From contig CM072513.1 in the NCBI GenBank assembly GCA_036898135.1, positions 12,359,602 through 12,423,601 of the forward strand: a stretch of 64,000 bases of DNA, in the 5' to 3' direction. A program made the translations under genes and the position numbers. The stretch's first letter is position 1. Every line of letters starts with the position of its first letter. Of the stretch, positions 33,286 through 45,639 are shown one piece after another. This DNA is from Oncomelania hupensis (Eukaryota; Mollusca; Gastropoda; Littorinimorpha; Pomatiopsidae). A model generated the notes under the pieces. The model searched no databases. It was given only the letters and a program-made list of their open reading frames with translations, and had not been told where the DNA came from.

Positions 33286-34330
33286 GACCAAACTGTGATC
33301 TAGAGACATGTTTTGACTTTCATTCACCTTGTGCTTCAATTTTATGATGCACCAGCTCCGTGGACAACTCTGGGAGAATTGCTGGCACCCTACTTCCTCC
33401 CCTTGTTCTGTGCTCACATACTTTGTATTGAAACTACGACCCAGTGAACAAAGACTTGCAGCCAGTCTGTGTTGTGTACAGGTCTGCCTACAGCCAGGGA
33501 TGGGAAAGATAAATGTGGGCTTCATTCAGACGCAGATCTATGTCGACAGTAGCCCAGTTTTGGTCATAGATGAATTTAGCACCTCGTTGACAAATCTTTG
33601 CTTCTCTATCCCATGCCCAAGCTGTGTGAGCGCTGATGTCACAAATGCACTGTAGGTTTTATGTTGCTTTGTAGCCACCAATTGACACCTGTTCTTGTTT
33701 TGGGGTGTTGTCACTGACGTTGCTACTCCAGGCAGTAGTTTGAAAGCATTAATTTTTCATCCCATACAGTCCTGACATCCCATATACAGTCCTGACATCT
33801 CCTATACAGTTCTGACATCCCATTATACTGAACACAATACATAATCTCTATCTCTTTCCAGAACTTCAGTGCAGTTGCTTCTAGATCAGATTTTGTTTCA
33901 CAAACTGACGGGGGCAGCGCCACTGACTGAAAATAGCTTTTGGATCATACAGAGCTTCATCTAGGTGTAGGTTTGAGTCCTAAATCATTGGACATTGCTC
34001 ATTTCTAGACATTCTGTGCATGTGATGCAATGGATTGACTAGAACAAATAAAATAAATAAATATTCAATTAGCTTTCAGCCTATACCTTAGCAGTTTTAT
34101 ACTCCACAAGTTGTTTGTTTATGCTGTGAAATAGGGCCCACATTGGAACATACATGTATGCAATGGTTTGGTCACAATGTGGCATGTTAACGTACTTCAG
34201 TCATTATCCATCAAAGGCACATAAAAGGCTAATTTTTTGCTAGGTGTTCGCAGAATTATTACTGTCCATGTATATCAGAATAATCTGTATAATTTTGTGT
34301 AGAGGATATTGACTTATTTTGTTTGTATCT
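33286..34330. other. Probable WDR20 3' UTR or intergenic DNA
   Basis: No coding sequence is convincing. A 108-codon open frame at 33329 has no recognisable domain. A short triplication of CATACAGTCCTGACATC-type sequence lies at 33767-33825. AATAAAATAAATAAA at about 34045 could serve as a polyadenylation signal. Confidence 0.4.
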
Positions 34331-34332
34331 CT

Positions 34333-34800
34333 TCTGTAAAAGCAATTGAAGGACTCTTGGAATCATTGATAGTATTAACACTCAACTTCTGTAAAAGTAA
34401 TTGAAGGAATCTTGGAATCACTGATAGTATTAACACTCTGTTTCTATAAAAGTAATTGAAGGACCCTTGGAATCGCTGATAGTATTAACACTCTGCTTCT
34501 GTAAAAGTAATTGAAGGAATCTTGGAATCACTGATAGTATTAACACTCTGTTTCTGTAAAAGTAATTGAAGGAATCTTGGAATCACTGGGAGTGATACAT
34601 AGTATTAACGCTTTGCTTCTGAAAAAGTAATTGAAGGAATCTTGGAATCTCTGAGAGTATTGACACTCTGTTTCTGTAAAAGTAATTGAAGGAATCTTGG
34701 AATCACTGATACATAATATTAACACTCTGCTTCTGTAAAAGTAATTGAAGGAATCTTGGAATCTCTGAGACGAGAGTATTAACACTCTGCATCTGTTCTG
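34333..34800. repeat. Minisatellite of about 55-60 bp
   Basis: Eight copies built from TTCTGTAAAAGTAATTGAAG, GAATCTTGGAATCACTGA and TAGTATTAACACTCTG. Confidence 0.93.
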
Positions 34801-35595
34801 TTTCATGTTCAATCAATGTGTAAGTTTGTCATTCAAAGCTTTGCTTAACAAGCTGGAGTAAAGAACTTGGATGTTGAAGTACCTAGAGTAGTATAGTGGC
34901 ATACAAGTGAGTAATTCACAGTTGTTAGTTCCAGTGTGCATGGTACCATTATAGTACTTGACTGTAGTGTATTTTGACTAACAGAACATAGAACTTTGTA
35001 GTTCTAGTTCTTTACTTTACAGGTTTTGGAGGCAGAAGACAGAGAAATGGTTATAATTGAATGAAATATTTTAGAAAATAATTATATACATTTACAGTCT
35101 TTTTGTGTATATAATTTATACATTCTGAGATAGTTGTCCTTTAAAAAAAAAAAAAAATGTTAGCTGGGTGCAGCATATTTGACAGAGTACAAGGTAGTGG
35201 CTAAACTTAATTATGCAAGCCATGTGGAAAGTTGTACACAGTGTTGGACATGATATTGATCGTTAATAATAACCACTTTCAATGCAGTCAATTTTAAAGG
35301 TTGCAATTTGACTTCACAGACTGTCAGATGCAAATTTAGTATGTTGGTTTTGTCATAAACATTAGGTACTTTTTGTAAATCGTGAAAGTCATTTCAAGAT
35401 TCAAGAAATTAAGAGATGCTTTGCTGACAGTACTACCAAATATTGTAATAAATGTGTTAAAAAACAACAAAAAACATTCACCCATTAAAAGGTTAAAAAA
35501 CTGCATAGACTATTAACGAAGCAACAGGCAACAATAAAGTAATAAAGGCAAGAAGTAATAACATGCGCAAAGTTCCCAATTGAAAACAGTTGTAG
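34801..35595. other. Intergenic DNA, nothing recognised
   Basis: A/T-rich sequence with no shared repeat or exon visible. Confidence 0.4.
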
Positions 35596-35599
35596 GGGA

Positions 35600-36250
35600 G
35601 ACACAATTGATTGATTGATTGATTTATTGTTGCTTTAGGTCCAGCGGACTCTTCCGAGCGAGACACAATTAAGACAATCCCAAACACACACACATACACC
35701 CACACACAATACACAAACTCACACACACAAACGCACACTCCATGACACACTTCTATATTTTCTGAAAGAAACATATTAACATTTGTTTAGTAGTTGGATG
35801 GATTTTGGGACAGCTAGATCTGGTTTGTACAGTGGAACACTTGGATACACGGAAATGGGGTCCAGATGGGAGAACTGTTTTGCCAGAACATGTGTAGAGT
35901 CTCCAGCAATCATCCTTGCATTTTGCACAACGCAACATTCATACAACTCAAGCAGACTGTTCTGCTGCTCAGCCACTACTTTTCCGCACACCTTCACCAC
36001 TCTGTCAAACACATTCTTGTTCTTCACACTCAAGCTACCATACTAGGATATAAAATCAGAGTCAATAAAACATCTGTAAAAAGAGCAGAGGACAAATTTG
36101 TTCACTTTTAGAGGCCGGAGTTGTTGGAAACAGTAAATTCGTGATTGACATTTGTTGTGAATGGATGAGGTATTGATATCAAAATTAAGTTTGTTATCGA
36201 TAACAGTCCCGAGATCTTGTACCCCTTGGCACGTTTCATCATTGGAGACT
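35600..36250 (-). pseudogene. LINE-B fragment with its 3' end
   Basis: On the minus strand it encodes VKNKNVFDRVVKVCGKVV, then LLELYECCVVQNARMIAGD and VPKSIQLLNKC. This is the C-terminus of the same LINE type that carries LNVKNKNVLDRVVKVCGKV at 54340. Its 3' UTR runs into TCGGAAGAGTCCGCTGGACC, TAAAGCAACAATAAA and an ATCA tail (35600-35660). That end is the same as the 3' end of the SINE-like family at 8781, 14297, 40739 and 43434. 5'-truncated and dead. Confidence 0.83.
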
Positions 36251-36794
36251 ATTTTCTGTCAGTGACGTAAGCAGTTTGAGCAGCTCATTAGTATGCAAAG
36301 GAGAAAGGTAACAAACCTCGGTGTGGTTTCATCAAAATGGCATTCTCACACAGTTGACTTCGCAGGTATGTTTTATTACATCGCTCGTATGATGTCCAAA
36401 ATGAAGCGATTTTGTGTAAGGTACCTTACTCAACCAATTTAGATGTGAAAATGGAGATCTACGCTGGTTTTGAGACTTTAGTTGTGAAGCGAAGTGGTAG
36501 AAATAGGTCAAGTCCGTGGTGTAAAAGAACCCAGCTGACATACCTGCTCCATCTGTCTACCAAGTTTACAATCACAAGGAGAGAAGCTTTTCTAATAAGT
36601 CCACATTTGTGATTCCTTTCCCGGAAATACTTAGTGTTGTTATGTGATTTTCATTTCAATTAACTTGACCTTGATTTTGTGTGATAATTCACAGAAGACT
36701 GTGAATGTGAAAGGTGCAGTAATGTGTTGTACAGGCTCTTCGTTACATGTACAAATTGGACAATGGTAATTGGGTGCATGAAATGTAGGATGAA

Positions 36795-37035
36795 TTGACA
36801 TTTTTGACAGCAATGTCAGTCTATGTACACTTGTCCCCCACCCCCCTGTCCACAGCAATGTCAGTCTATTTACACTTGTCCCCCACCCCCCGGTCCACAG
36901 CAATGTCAGTCTATGTACACTTGTCCCCCACCCCCCTGTCCACAGCAATGTCAGTCTATGTACACTTGTCCCCCACCCCCTGTCCACAGCAGTGTCAGTC
37001 TATGTACACTTGTCCTCCACACCCTCTCCACCTCT
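36795..37035. repeat. 45-bp minisatellite
   Basis: Five copies of AGCAATGTCAGTCTATGTAC, ACTTGTCCCCCACCCCC, TGTCCAC. A single copy of the same unit recurs at 39017-39050. The short open frames on both strands are artefacts of a unit that is a multiple of three. Confidence 0.93.
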
Positions 37036-37164
37036 TCATCCCCGCTCTTGCCCTTCTTCTCCCCACACCTCACCACTACCACCACCACAAAAAAGAAAAA
37101 AAGATTTTTGCAAATCTGAGCAAGATAAGTCCTAAATAGTCAAAGAATATATATATTTTATAAT

Positions 37165-38015
37165 CCTCTCTATCCTCTGTTTTAATCTGTCCATTTGGCT
37201 GCTGTCTGTCTGTGCAAAACTTCCAAGTGGCTTAATGCCTCAGAACTTATTTCATGTATCACAACCAAACTTGGTTGTCTGATGTAAATCCATGAGACCT
37301 CAAAAATAATTAGTGAATAACTTCAAGGTCAAGGTCATAGTGTAAGCATGTGTTAGTCAAACAATGAAACTTTTCACCAAATTTGACTTGTTTCCTTTTC
37401 CTTCAGTTTTTGATATTTTACGTATGATTCTTTGATGGATGATATATATATTAATTAAACACACATGCCACACAAATTTACTCAACCTTGCTCCAAAGTC
37501 AAGGTCACTGGAGCTGTCCAAATTTGGTTCATATAGGTACTCTGAAGTGACCTTGATCCTAAACTATGAGAGGTAAAAGTCCACAATTGAATGTAGAGAT
37601 AATAGATTGACCTTTGATATTTTCCATTTTTAGGTTGATTTTGAAGGTTTAGGCCTTACAAAAACATTAAAAATCTTGACATTGTTCAGTGGATTGGTTC
37701 TATATTTGACTCTTACAATGCATCAACATTGGGTTATTTGATCATAAATGAGCATCAGAGGTCATGTGAAGGTCAAGGTCTTTGAAAGTCAATATCATTG
37801 AAAGTCATGGTCATCCTAGGATCACTGCTTTTTGGCATAAAACAACTTCCGCTGTAGTTTATTTGATCATACAATAGTGAAAGGTCAGTATCCTTATTAC
37901 TGTGCATTTTAATGCCACTGTTTAAGTTTTTGTGGGCACTCATTTTCATGAATAATATTGCAAGTTCCATAAAGAGCATGTGAGTAATATGGGCTTTGCT
38001 TTTCTAGTTAACAGT
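37165..38015 (+). repeat. Interspersed repeat, second copy
   Basis: The same order of words as at 1740-2940: AACTTCCAAGTGGCTTAA, AACCAAACTTGG, several GTCAAGGTCA motifs, GGGTTATTTGATC, GGGCACTCATTTTCATGA and GGGCTTTGCTTTTCTAGTT. It is about 850 bp and lacks the internal 28-bp array of the first copy. Unclassified. Confidence 0.78.
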
Positions 38016-39000
38016 TGTTACCGTAGCGTGGTGGTGTGTTTGTTTGTGTCATTTCTGAGTGGTGTGAAGGTGCGAGTTGTTTGACTTTTAACAATTGAGA
38101 TCACAGAAATTGAAAAAATAAAATGGTACAAGCCTCACTAGGAGTTAGAAGTAGAACAAATGTGTAGATAAAGGAGAGGCATTGTTGAGAAAAGATTACG
38201 GTACATCATCCACTTTGAAATAATGTATTGTAAGTTCCATTAGACTCTGCAATATGATTTTCTATCCTTTATGGGTAATTAATAACTGTGGTGTTGAATG
38301 AGTGTGTATGTTAATTGTTGTCTGTTTATTATCAATAGAAACTTAAATTTTTTTTTAAAGTAATACTAATGGTAATGAGTGACAATGTGTGCATTTTGCA
38401 GACAATAGTGTGGAAACGTGTATAGTTTGTAGGGTCATTGAGTTATGTCATTTCTACTGTATTGAAATCAACATGTCTGTGATCATTGTGTGTGTGTTTT
38501 GTGGCTATTGTAATAAAACCTACTTCACTTAGAGGTTGTATGATGTGCTGATGGAATTCATATTATTTTTACCGCTTCATTTGTCTTAAAGTTACAAGTA
38601 ACTCTTCTTCTTTTTCTTTTTTTATAGTCCATAACTGCTCAAGTTAAAATGACTTCTTTGTTTTGACATAAATGTATTGAATTTGTTTCAACCTTGTTTT
38701 CTAGACATTACATTGATTTGTCTAATGATGCAGTATTTTGTTAAAATAAATATATATTTTTGGTTGTAATTTCTGGATGATTTCTTTGGTGTTCAGTAAT
38801 GAAGTGTATAATTTGTATGGACACAGTAAAATGTCACTAAAATTGAACTTCCTTGTGGGGAGGGGGAGGAGGAAAACCTTTGCTTTTGGGTAGTGAAAGG
38901 CACGGTGCTTGTGTGTATGATTATGTGGAGATGTGAAAACTGAAATGAGTTTACATCAATGTTTGAAATCCATACATCAGATTTGTCTTTCTGTTGTAGT
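38016..39000. other. Intergenic DNA, nothing recognised
   Basis: A/T-rich; an ATTGTAATAAAACC at 38508 could be a distant polyadenylation signal. No exon seen. Confidence 0.35.
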
Positions 39001-39104
39001 TTTTGACTAGCATGCATAGCAATGTCAGTCTATGTACACATACCCCCCTCCCCCTATCCTCCTCCCCCACTCCTTCCCTACTCCTCCCCCCCCCCCCCCC
39101 CCAT

Positions 39105-39565
39105 CTCCGTTTTTGCGTTGAAATCAAAGGTCAAGGTCATTTTAGGCCTTGCAAAAACATTTTTCAAAATAGGTCATACAGTGGAATGGCTGTATATTTA
39201 ACCGATACTGTAGTATGCAACAACATTGGGTTATTTGATCAAAAAGGAGCATGAGAGGTCACTTGATGGTCAAGGTGATCCCCAGGTCAAGGTCACTGAA
39301 GGTCAAGGTCATTCCAAGGCCACTGTTTTGGGAATAATACAACTTTTGCTGTAGTTTATTTGATCATACATGAGTGTATTTGGGAGCTGGAGGTCAAGGT
39401 CATGTCAAGGTCTAGAGCAAAGAACATTCAAAATTGGTATTATTTGCATTTAAATGCACCCAGTTCATTTTGGTTTTTTTTCTGGGCACTCATGTTGATG
39501 ACGTTGCAAGTTCCACAAGGAGCATGGAGTCATTTGGGCTTTGCCCTTCTAGTTATTCCTGTTAT
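39105..39565 (+). repeat. Interspersed repeat, third copy, right half
   Basis: It carries GAAATCAAAGGTCAAGGTC, GGAATGGCTGTATATTTAAC, GGGTTATTTGATCA, tandem GGTCAAGGTCA motifs, GGGCACTCATGTTGATGA and GGGCTTTGCCCTTCTAGTT. Just before it are a 45-bp-unit copy (39017) and a C-rich run (39047-39105). Confidence 0.78.
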
Positions 39566-40135
39566 TATGACACTTGTTACTTTTAAAAACACGGTAAAGA
39601 AATGAGTGAACTTCATAGCTGTTGTCGTAGTTGTTGTTGTAAATGATGATGTTTTTGTTGATTATTCTACCGTTTTTGTTGTTGATGCCTTTGTTGTTGC
39701 ATGAGTTGACTAGTCGTCTGTTTATGGTTTAGTACTAGCTTGGTAAGTTTTGACAACAAGAGTTAGAGTTTGTTTGAAATGTGCTTTTGTGGCAATGCAA
39801 TGTTCCTTGCATTAACAATGGGACATAGTATGATGATCTTTGTGCATATAATGTAGTCTGCTACAACATTGCTCATCAAACATGTTACATTTACAGCGAC
39901 TACAAGCACAGCGTCCAATTTTTGTAGGAACTATAACCACATGTATAGTAGTTGGTCCACTGGACTGAGTTTATATATTCTGATAAAAAGTGTCTTTGTT
40001 GCTGGCCTGTGGAAGGGTGATCATTATCTGTTAGTGTTCTAACGGTCTAACAAATTTCATAATGAGATGTGACACATGATAATCGTCAACTTTGCAGGAA
40101 GCATTGTTGTAGCATCAATCACGTCATTGTGGCTT

Positions 40136-40622
40136 TTTCGGATGAGAGTATAAACCGAGGTGCATGCATGCATTCCATTGCATGGACTTTAAAGATCCTG
40201 ACACTCGTGTCCTATCATATGAATGCCAGCTACATATATACAGCAAGCAGGCGCTAGATCCCATCTCCCCATCCCCAATCATCCACAATTGTGCTTCGAT
40301 GTCTAAAAGTCCTGTGCCCAAAGGCTGCCAGTGGCCGCATGGGGAGGCTTGAGCTAGATCCTGTATCAGCTAGCCCCTTGAGCAACTCTTGAGCTAGATC
40401 CTGTATCAGCTAGCCCCTTGAGCAGCTCTTGAGTTAGATCCTGTATCAGCTAGCCCCTTGAGCGACTCGAGCTAGATCCTGTATCAGCTAGCCCCTTGAG
40501 TGACTCTTGAGCTAGATCCTGTATCAGCTAGCCCCTTGAGCGACTCTTGAGCTAGATCCTGTATCAGCTAGCCCCTTGAGCGACTCTTGAGCTAGAAAAG
40601 CGCTATTGAAGTGATTAAATAA
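40136..40622 (+). mobile_element. tRNA-derived SINE fragment with internal tandem amplification
   Basis: It matches the 3' part of the 31127 SINE (GGATGAGAGTATAAACCGAGG, GACTTTAAAGATCCTGACAC, CCCAAAGGCTGCC, AAAGCGCTATTGAAG). Within it, 40351-40588 is a tandem array of six 40-bp units, GAGCTAGATCCTGTATCAGC then TAGCCCCTTGAGCGACTCTT. Other copies carry this segment only once. Confidence 0.88.
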
Positions 40623-40738
40623 ACAAAATAAAGGAGAAATGTGAATGGTTATAGGATGAAGGGTTATAGGACCTATTTGGTTTGATGAATGAAGGGCCAG
40701 AGTTGTGTGTGCACCACCTGTTTTTCACTCATAAGAGT

Positions 40739-41296
40739 TACCCCCATTGGGAAGCCGGGTTTTTCTGTATAAATAGTATCCCCATTATGAGGAAATTTAA
40801 TGCTTTAAATTACCACTGTTTCTGTCATTCTCATTTTGTTTTTTCTGGTTCCTAATCTGTTTTATCAATCTACTATCTTCGATAAACCAGTCACCTACCT
40901 TTTTTCTTGAAAAGTCTCCCCAAACTACTCATTTGTGTATGGAGTTTGTTGGGTCAGCTTGGGGATATTGGATACTAGGGCTTTCTATGGTATTATTATT
41001 TATCAATCTAAGTATTTTATGTGTGTGTTTTTTGTTAATATTTTATAATGATGTTTATATTCTATTTTGTTTTTGTAAACGGGGTTCGATAAATTAGAGT
41101 ACAGACTCAGAATCCCCTGCATGGGATGGCTTTATTGTAAAGTGACCGGCTGGTGGAGTGTCTTCAGTGTTACCCCTAAAGTTGTTTCAGTAGATCTTTT
41201 ATACGGATCAGAGTGAGTCCTCTTTCAATCAAGTTGTGGTCCTGGTTTGGCTCTTTGCAGTCCACTGGACCCTGTAAGCAATGAATAACTAACTCA
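40739..41296 (+). mobile_element. SINE-like retroposon, copy 3
   Basis: It starts ACCCCCATTGGGAAGCCGGG and has the TATAAATAG box and the internal GGGATGGCTTTATTGTAAAG. It ends GTCCACTGGACCCTGTAAGC. A second copy of its last 70 bp (TTTCAACCAAGTTGTGGTCC to about 41362) follows directly, so the 3' end is tandemly duplicated. Same subfamily as copy 2. Confidence 0.8.
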
Positions 41297-41362
41297 CTCT
41301 TTCAACCAAGTTGTGGTCCTGATTCGACTGTTGCAGTTCACTTGACTCTGTAAACAATGACG

Positions 41363-43433
41363 AACTAATTAATTTCAGAACAGCTAAGGGGTCAGGGTGG
41401 AGGTTAGCTCTGAGATTAAAGGTCCATTAGTCACATGCTTGGCCTACGTCAGAGTTTGTTGCTCACCCACCGTAGTTGGTGGTTTAGCTTACCTGTCATT
41501 TTACAGTGATCTTTGTTGGTTCAGTTATACATTGATAATGATGATGTGACTGACGCTTGTAGTAGGTGTGTTGAGTTGATGCCCTTTCTTTATTATTGTT
41601 ATTAAAATGTGGATTGAAGTTGTGCATTAGCAGAAGTAATGATCAGGCCTAGCATGTGAAAGTGAGGAGGTTGCACAACTCGTTGAACTGGAATAATAAG
41701 CACAATTCACTAGTGGAGAAAAGAGGGTTAGTTTATATGTTCAATGTTCACTTTGTTTTCATGTCATGGTTATTAGTTGATAATTGTTTTTAAGTTTGAT
41801 TTGAACACAAACATAGCCACACTTGATAACCCTTCCTGTCACCACCTGCATTGGACCATTAAGACATTACTCTCCAGCTTCAAGTTGGTTATAGTGTGTA
41901 TTTTCTTGATAACCCTTCCTTTCACCCTCTGAAGCTAAGTAGTTTGCATTGGACCATTAACACATTACTCTCTATCTTCAAGATGGTTTTAGTGTTTTAA
42001 CTTCACAGTGCTCATTTGGCTTTTGGAGAATTGTTGTGAATGTTTGTATGAGGAGTTAGCTTGCAAGACATTGAGTAGTGACTAGTAAGGACATCAAGAG
42101 ACCCTTGTGACGTCCCAGGCAAATATTCATGTGTTCTGTCATAATATTATTATGAACATAATATTATTATGGGCACTGGAAGTAGACAGTGTCAGTGCAT
42201 TGTAAATTGTTGTATTTATATAATTTTATGAGAAACAACTATTTTATATTTATTTTAAACGTATCACTCATTGATTCTAAAGTGTACATGTTGCCTTTGT
42301 TGTTGGTAAGAAAAGAAACTGTATTTATAACTGTATGTGTATGTGGCTGTTCCCATAGATGAGTGTTACTCTTCATGTTACTAAACAATGTCATTGTTAA
42401 CATAAAATAAAAAAAAACTTATGAAGTAATTTGAAGAGTAAAGTGAAGATGTGTGATATGCTAATGATAAAATAAACGCTTCTTTTGTGCAGTGTGTTGA
42501 TATGTTTTACACCTGTGTGGTGCATGCATGTGTCTGTGAATGTTATTGTTGTTGCTAGTAGTAAACAGTTTGTTACTAAGAAAGAGGATGCATGTATTCA
42601 TGTGTGAGGGATGTTTTCTGTGTGCTTTATTTGAGGATGAGGATATTTGCGTGCGTGTCCGTGCGCAAATGCTAGTGTCACTATGTCAGTGCAGATGTCT
42701 GTGCATTGGTATTGGTGTGCGCAAATGCTTGTGTCGCTGTGTCAGTGCAGGTGTGTGTGGGTGTACACAAATGCTTGTGTCACGGTCAGTGCAGGTGTCA
42801 CTGTGTCAGTGCAGGTGTTTGTGCATGGGTGTGGGTGTGCGCAAATACTTGTGTCACTGTGTCGGTGCGGGTGTGTGTGTGCACGCACAAACATGTTAAA
42901 AAATTGTTCAATGTTGTTACACTACACAAAGTCGGGGGGAATGAGAGAGCAGCAGAGGTTTGTGAATTTCAATTTGGTTTTGATTTTCAGTTTTGTGTCA
43001 ATGAATGCAGTTTGGTTTACTTACGACTTTCTAGCCATAACCCTCGTTGTTTGTACACATATTTGTAATGCATAGTACACTGTACTTATTTTCAGTCTGT
43101 TGTACAACGGTGTTTTATATAGTTTGCTGTCTGCTGTTGTGTGTTCCATGACTAAAAAGGACGTTCAGCATTTCAACCTTTTCTCACTTTTATGGTGCAG
43201 TTGTGTGATTTCCCCCAACATTTTGTGTTGTGTAGAATGAGGGTTGGGGTATAGTAGTGTAATACAGTGCCACAGTCCATGCAAGGCCTTTATTGTGTTG
43301 ACACTGAACAAGATCTTGGACAGCAAGCCCTAACATTAGAAATGCTGCCACAAGACCCACAATGACGAGGTTGATGTTACAACAATGAGTCATGCACAGT
43401 TTCCATCAACTCAGCAGGGCTATGTAGTTTTGG
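41363..43433. other. Intergenic DNA with a GT-rich tandem stretch
   Basis: A/T-rich sequence without exons. Positions 42640-42890 hold a loose repeat of GTGCGCAAATGCTTGTGTC and CAGTGCAGGTGT modules. Overlapping open frames there in three phases are low-complexity artefacts. A short duplication occurs at 41825-41990 (GATAACCCTTCCT, CATTGGACCATTAA). Confidence 0.5.
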
Positions 43434-43999
43434 AACCCCCGTTGGGGTGCCAGGGGTTTCAGTATAAATAGTATCCCCACTTTCTGGAAATTTAGTGCTT
43501 TAAATTCCCACTGTCACTGTCTTTCTCATTTGCTCTTTCTCATTCCTGCTCTGTTCTATCAATCTGCTATACTATCTTCTTCTTCGCTAGACCAGTCACA
43601 TACTTTTCTTGAAAACTCTTCCGGGACAAGACTCCTTATTTGTGTATGAGATCTGTTGGATCAGCTTGGGAATATTGGACGCTTTCTGCCAGGTGGTCAC
43701 TAGGGCTTCCTATGGTGTTATTATTTAGCAATGTAGGCATTTTATATGTATGTGTTTTGTTGATAATTTATAATGATGTTTGTATTCTATTTTGTTTTTG
43801 TAAACGGGGGTTCGATAAATTAAGAGTACAGCCTCAGCGTCCACTGCGTGGGATGTCTTTATTGTAAAGTGACTGGCTGGTGGAGAGCTTTCAGTTTTCC
43901 CACTAGTGTTGTTTCAGCAGATCTTTTATGCGGATCAGGGGTTTGCCGGTCCTGATTTGGCTCGGAAAAGTCTGCTGGACCTAAAGCAATAATCATGTA
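43434..43999 (+). mobile_element. SINE-like retroposon, copy 4, with a 12-bp target duplication
   Basis: It starts AACCCCCGTTGGGGTGCC and ends GGACCTAAAGCAATAATC. ATGTAGTTTTGG flanks it on both sides (43422-43433 and 44000-44011). A long duplication plus a simple tail marks target-primed retroposition. At 566 bp it is the intact reference for copy 1, which has a TIR element at the site corresponding to about 43776. Confidence 0.85.
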
Positions 44000-44011
44000 A
44001 TGTAGTTTTGG

Positions 44012-45630
44012 CAGAAGATGGGTCACAAATCAAGTGCAAACACCAGGTGAAAATCTTCCAAAGTTGATTTATGGGGTTTTACTTGCACAGTGATTTGGTG
44101 TGGTAGTTGTTGTGTACTCTTTCTCTCTTTCTCTGCCTAACACGAAGATGGTGATTTTAAAATGTTCCGTTTTTAAAAATACAATATCAAATTTCATAAA
44201 GACAGGTAGTGCAGGTGCAAAATGACAATTTACTGTTTCATTACACAATGACTACTATGGCATCTGTTAGAAGGGCCGAGTGTCAACATGCTTGCGGGGA
44301 TATGTTTGTGCATGTATTTGTATGTAGATGCCAGGTTTTTAAGGGATATATTTGTTTGTGTGAGAGTGCTTTTTGTGAGGTGATTGGTAATTTAAATGAG
44401 GATGCCTGAATAGCTGCTTGGCAGCGTGTCATTGTTAAATCAGTTTCTGTGTTCAGGTACATCTTTCAGTGTACTGTGAGCAAGATGCTCTCACTTTTTA
44501 ACACCCAGGATGTGCAAGCCTTTAGTAAAAATAACAGAATTCATTGTGGGGGTTGTGAAGAAACAGGAACTGCATGTTTGCCAGAAGAAATTGCCTGTAT
44601 GCCATTGCATAGTAACTTTGGTGCATCTTTTGCATTGTTTCTCGTTCCTAGCACTACTCACTGACAATAGCAATCGTACTTTGTACATGTTTTCAACTGG
44701 CAGTTGTATATATTTAATCAGAATGGTGTCTGTTACAGCTGTGATGATGATGATGATGATGATAAGTGAATGTGGATACAGAGGCATAATAATTATCAGC
44801 GTTGATTTTCCTGTACATACATTATACTCGTTACACAGGGCGTCTTGTGCTGATTGAGTGTGAACGTCTGATTGGACCTGATAACATGCAATCTGTGTGT
44901 ACGCTGTGTCAGAACTGAACTGTGAAAATAAATATTGGTGCGACAATCCTGCCTTTTTTTGTTTTTGAATGAATTATTTGCAGTCGGGCGTATATGAATT
45001 ACTTGTAGTCGGACGTATATGAGAATTGCTGAGGACAAAAAGCTGGACGATCTTCGAGTTACGGACGGGTATACTGGATAGAATAGGTATATGAATTATT
45101 TGCAGTGGGGCATATATGAATTATTTGCAGTAGGGCATATGTGAATTATTTGCAGTCGAGCGTTTATTACTTATTAGTGAATTTGAGTTCATTTGTTTAA
45201 ACTATTACACTAGATAGCATGATCATAGAAGATTAATCCACATCGTTTAAATGAAATCTCTAAATAAGTGTGTGAGCAGCTTTAAAGGACATCGAGTTCC
45301 TCCATAACCTTACCTGGTGAGTTTGTCAAAAGGTTCCTTGATACAGTCATTACATGTCACTCAATACGACAGGCACACGATGCACAATTGTTACAACTCG
45401 GATTAGACAGCGGTAAACTCGGTAAACTCTCATCATTGAAGGAGAAAAACAGTCTGGCTGTCTATTCCTGGTGACATCATCACAGTGACGTAAATATTTT
45501 GTTTGGGTTGCCATTTTTCTAATATACATTTATATAAATATTTTGATATGATGATGATGATGATGATCATTGTTATTTAGGTGGCGAGGTGGTGATTCGT
45601 CCTGAACGCTAACGCAATAGGACATTAAGC
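44012..45630. other. Intergenic DNA with a small 26-bp array
   Basis: No exon recognised. Positions 44975-45170 hold about six loose copies of TATATGAATTATTTGCAGTC with GGGCG or GGGCA spacers. GAT runs lie at 44743 and 45549. Confidence 0.5.
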
Positions 45631-45639
45631 TTCGTTATT

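Noticed and set aside
33329..33655. 108-codon plus-strand frame after the tentative last WDR20 exon
   Set aside because: No recognisable domain and no codon bias that I can see; more likely 3' UTR.
42540..43075. Three overlapping cysteine- and valine-rich plus-strand frames of 119-142 codons
   Set aside because: All three phases are open over a GT-rich tandem stretch, which points to low complexity. No signal peptide followed by a regular cysteine framework.
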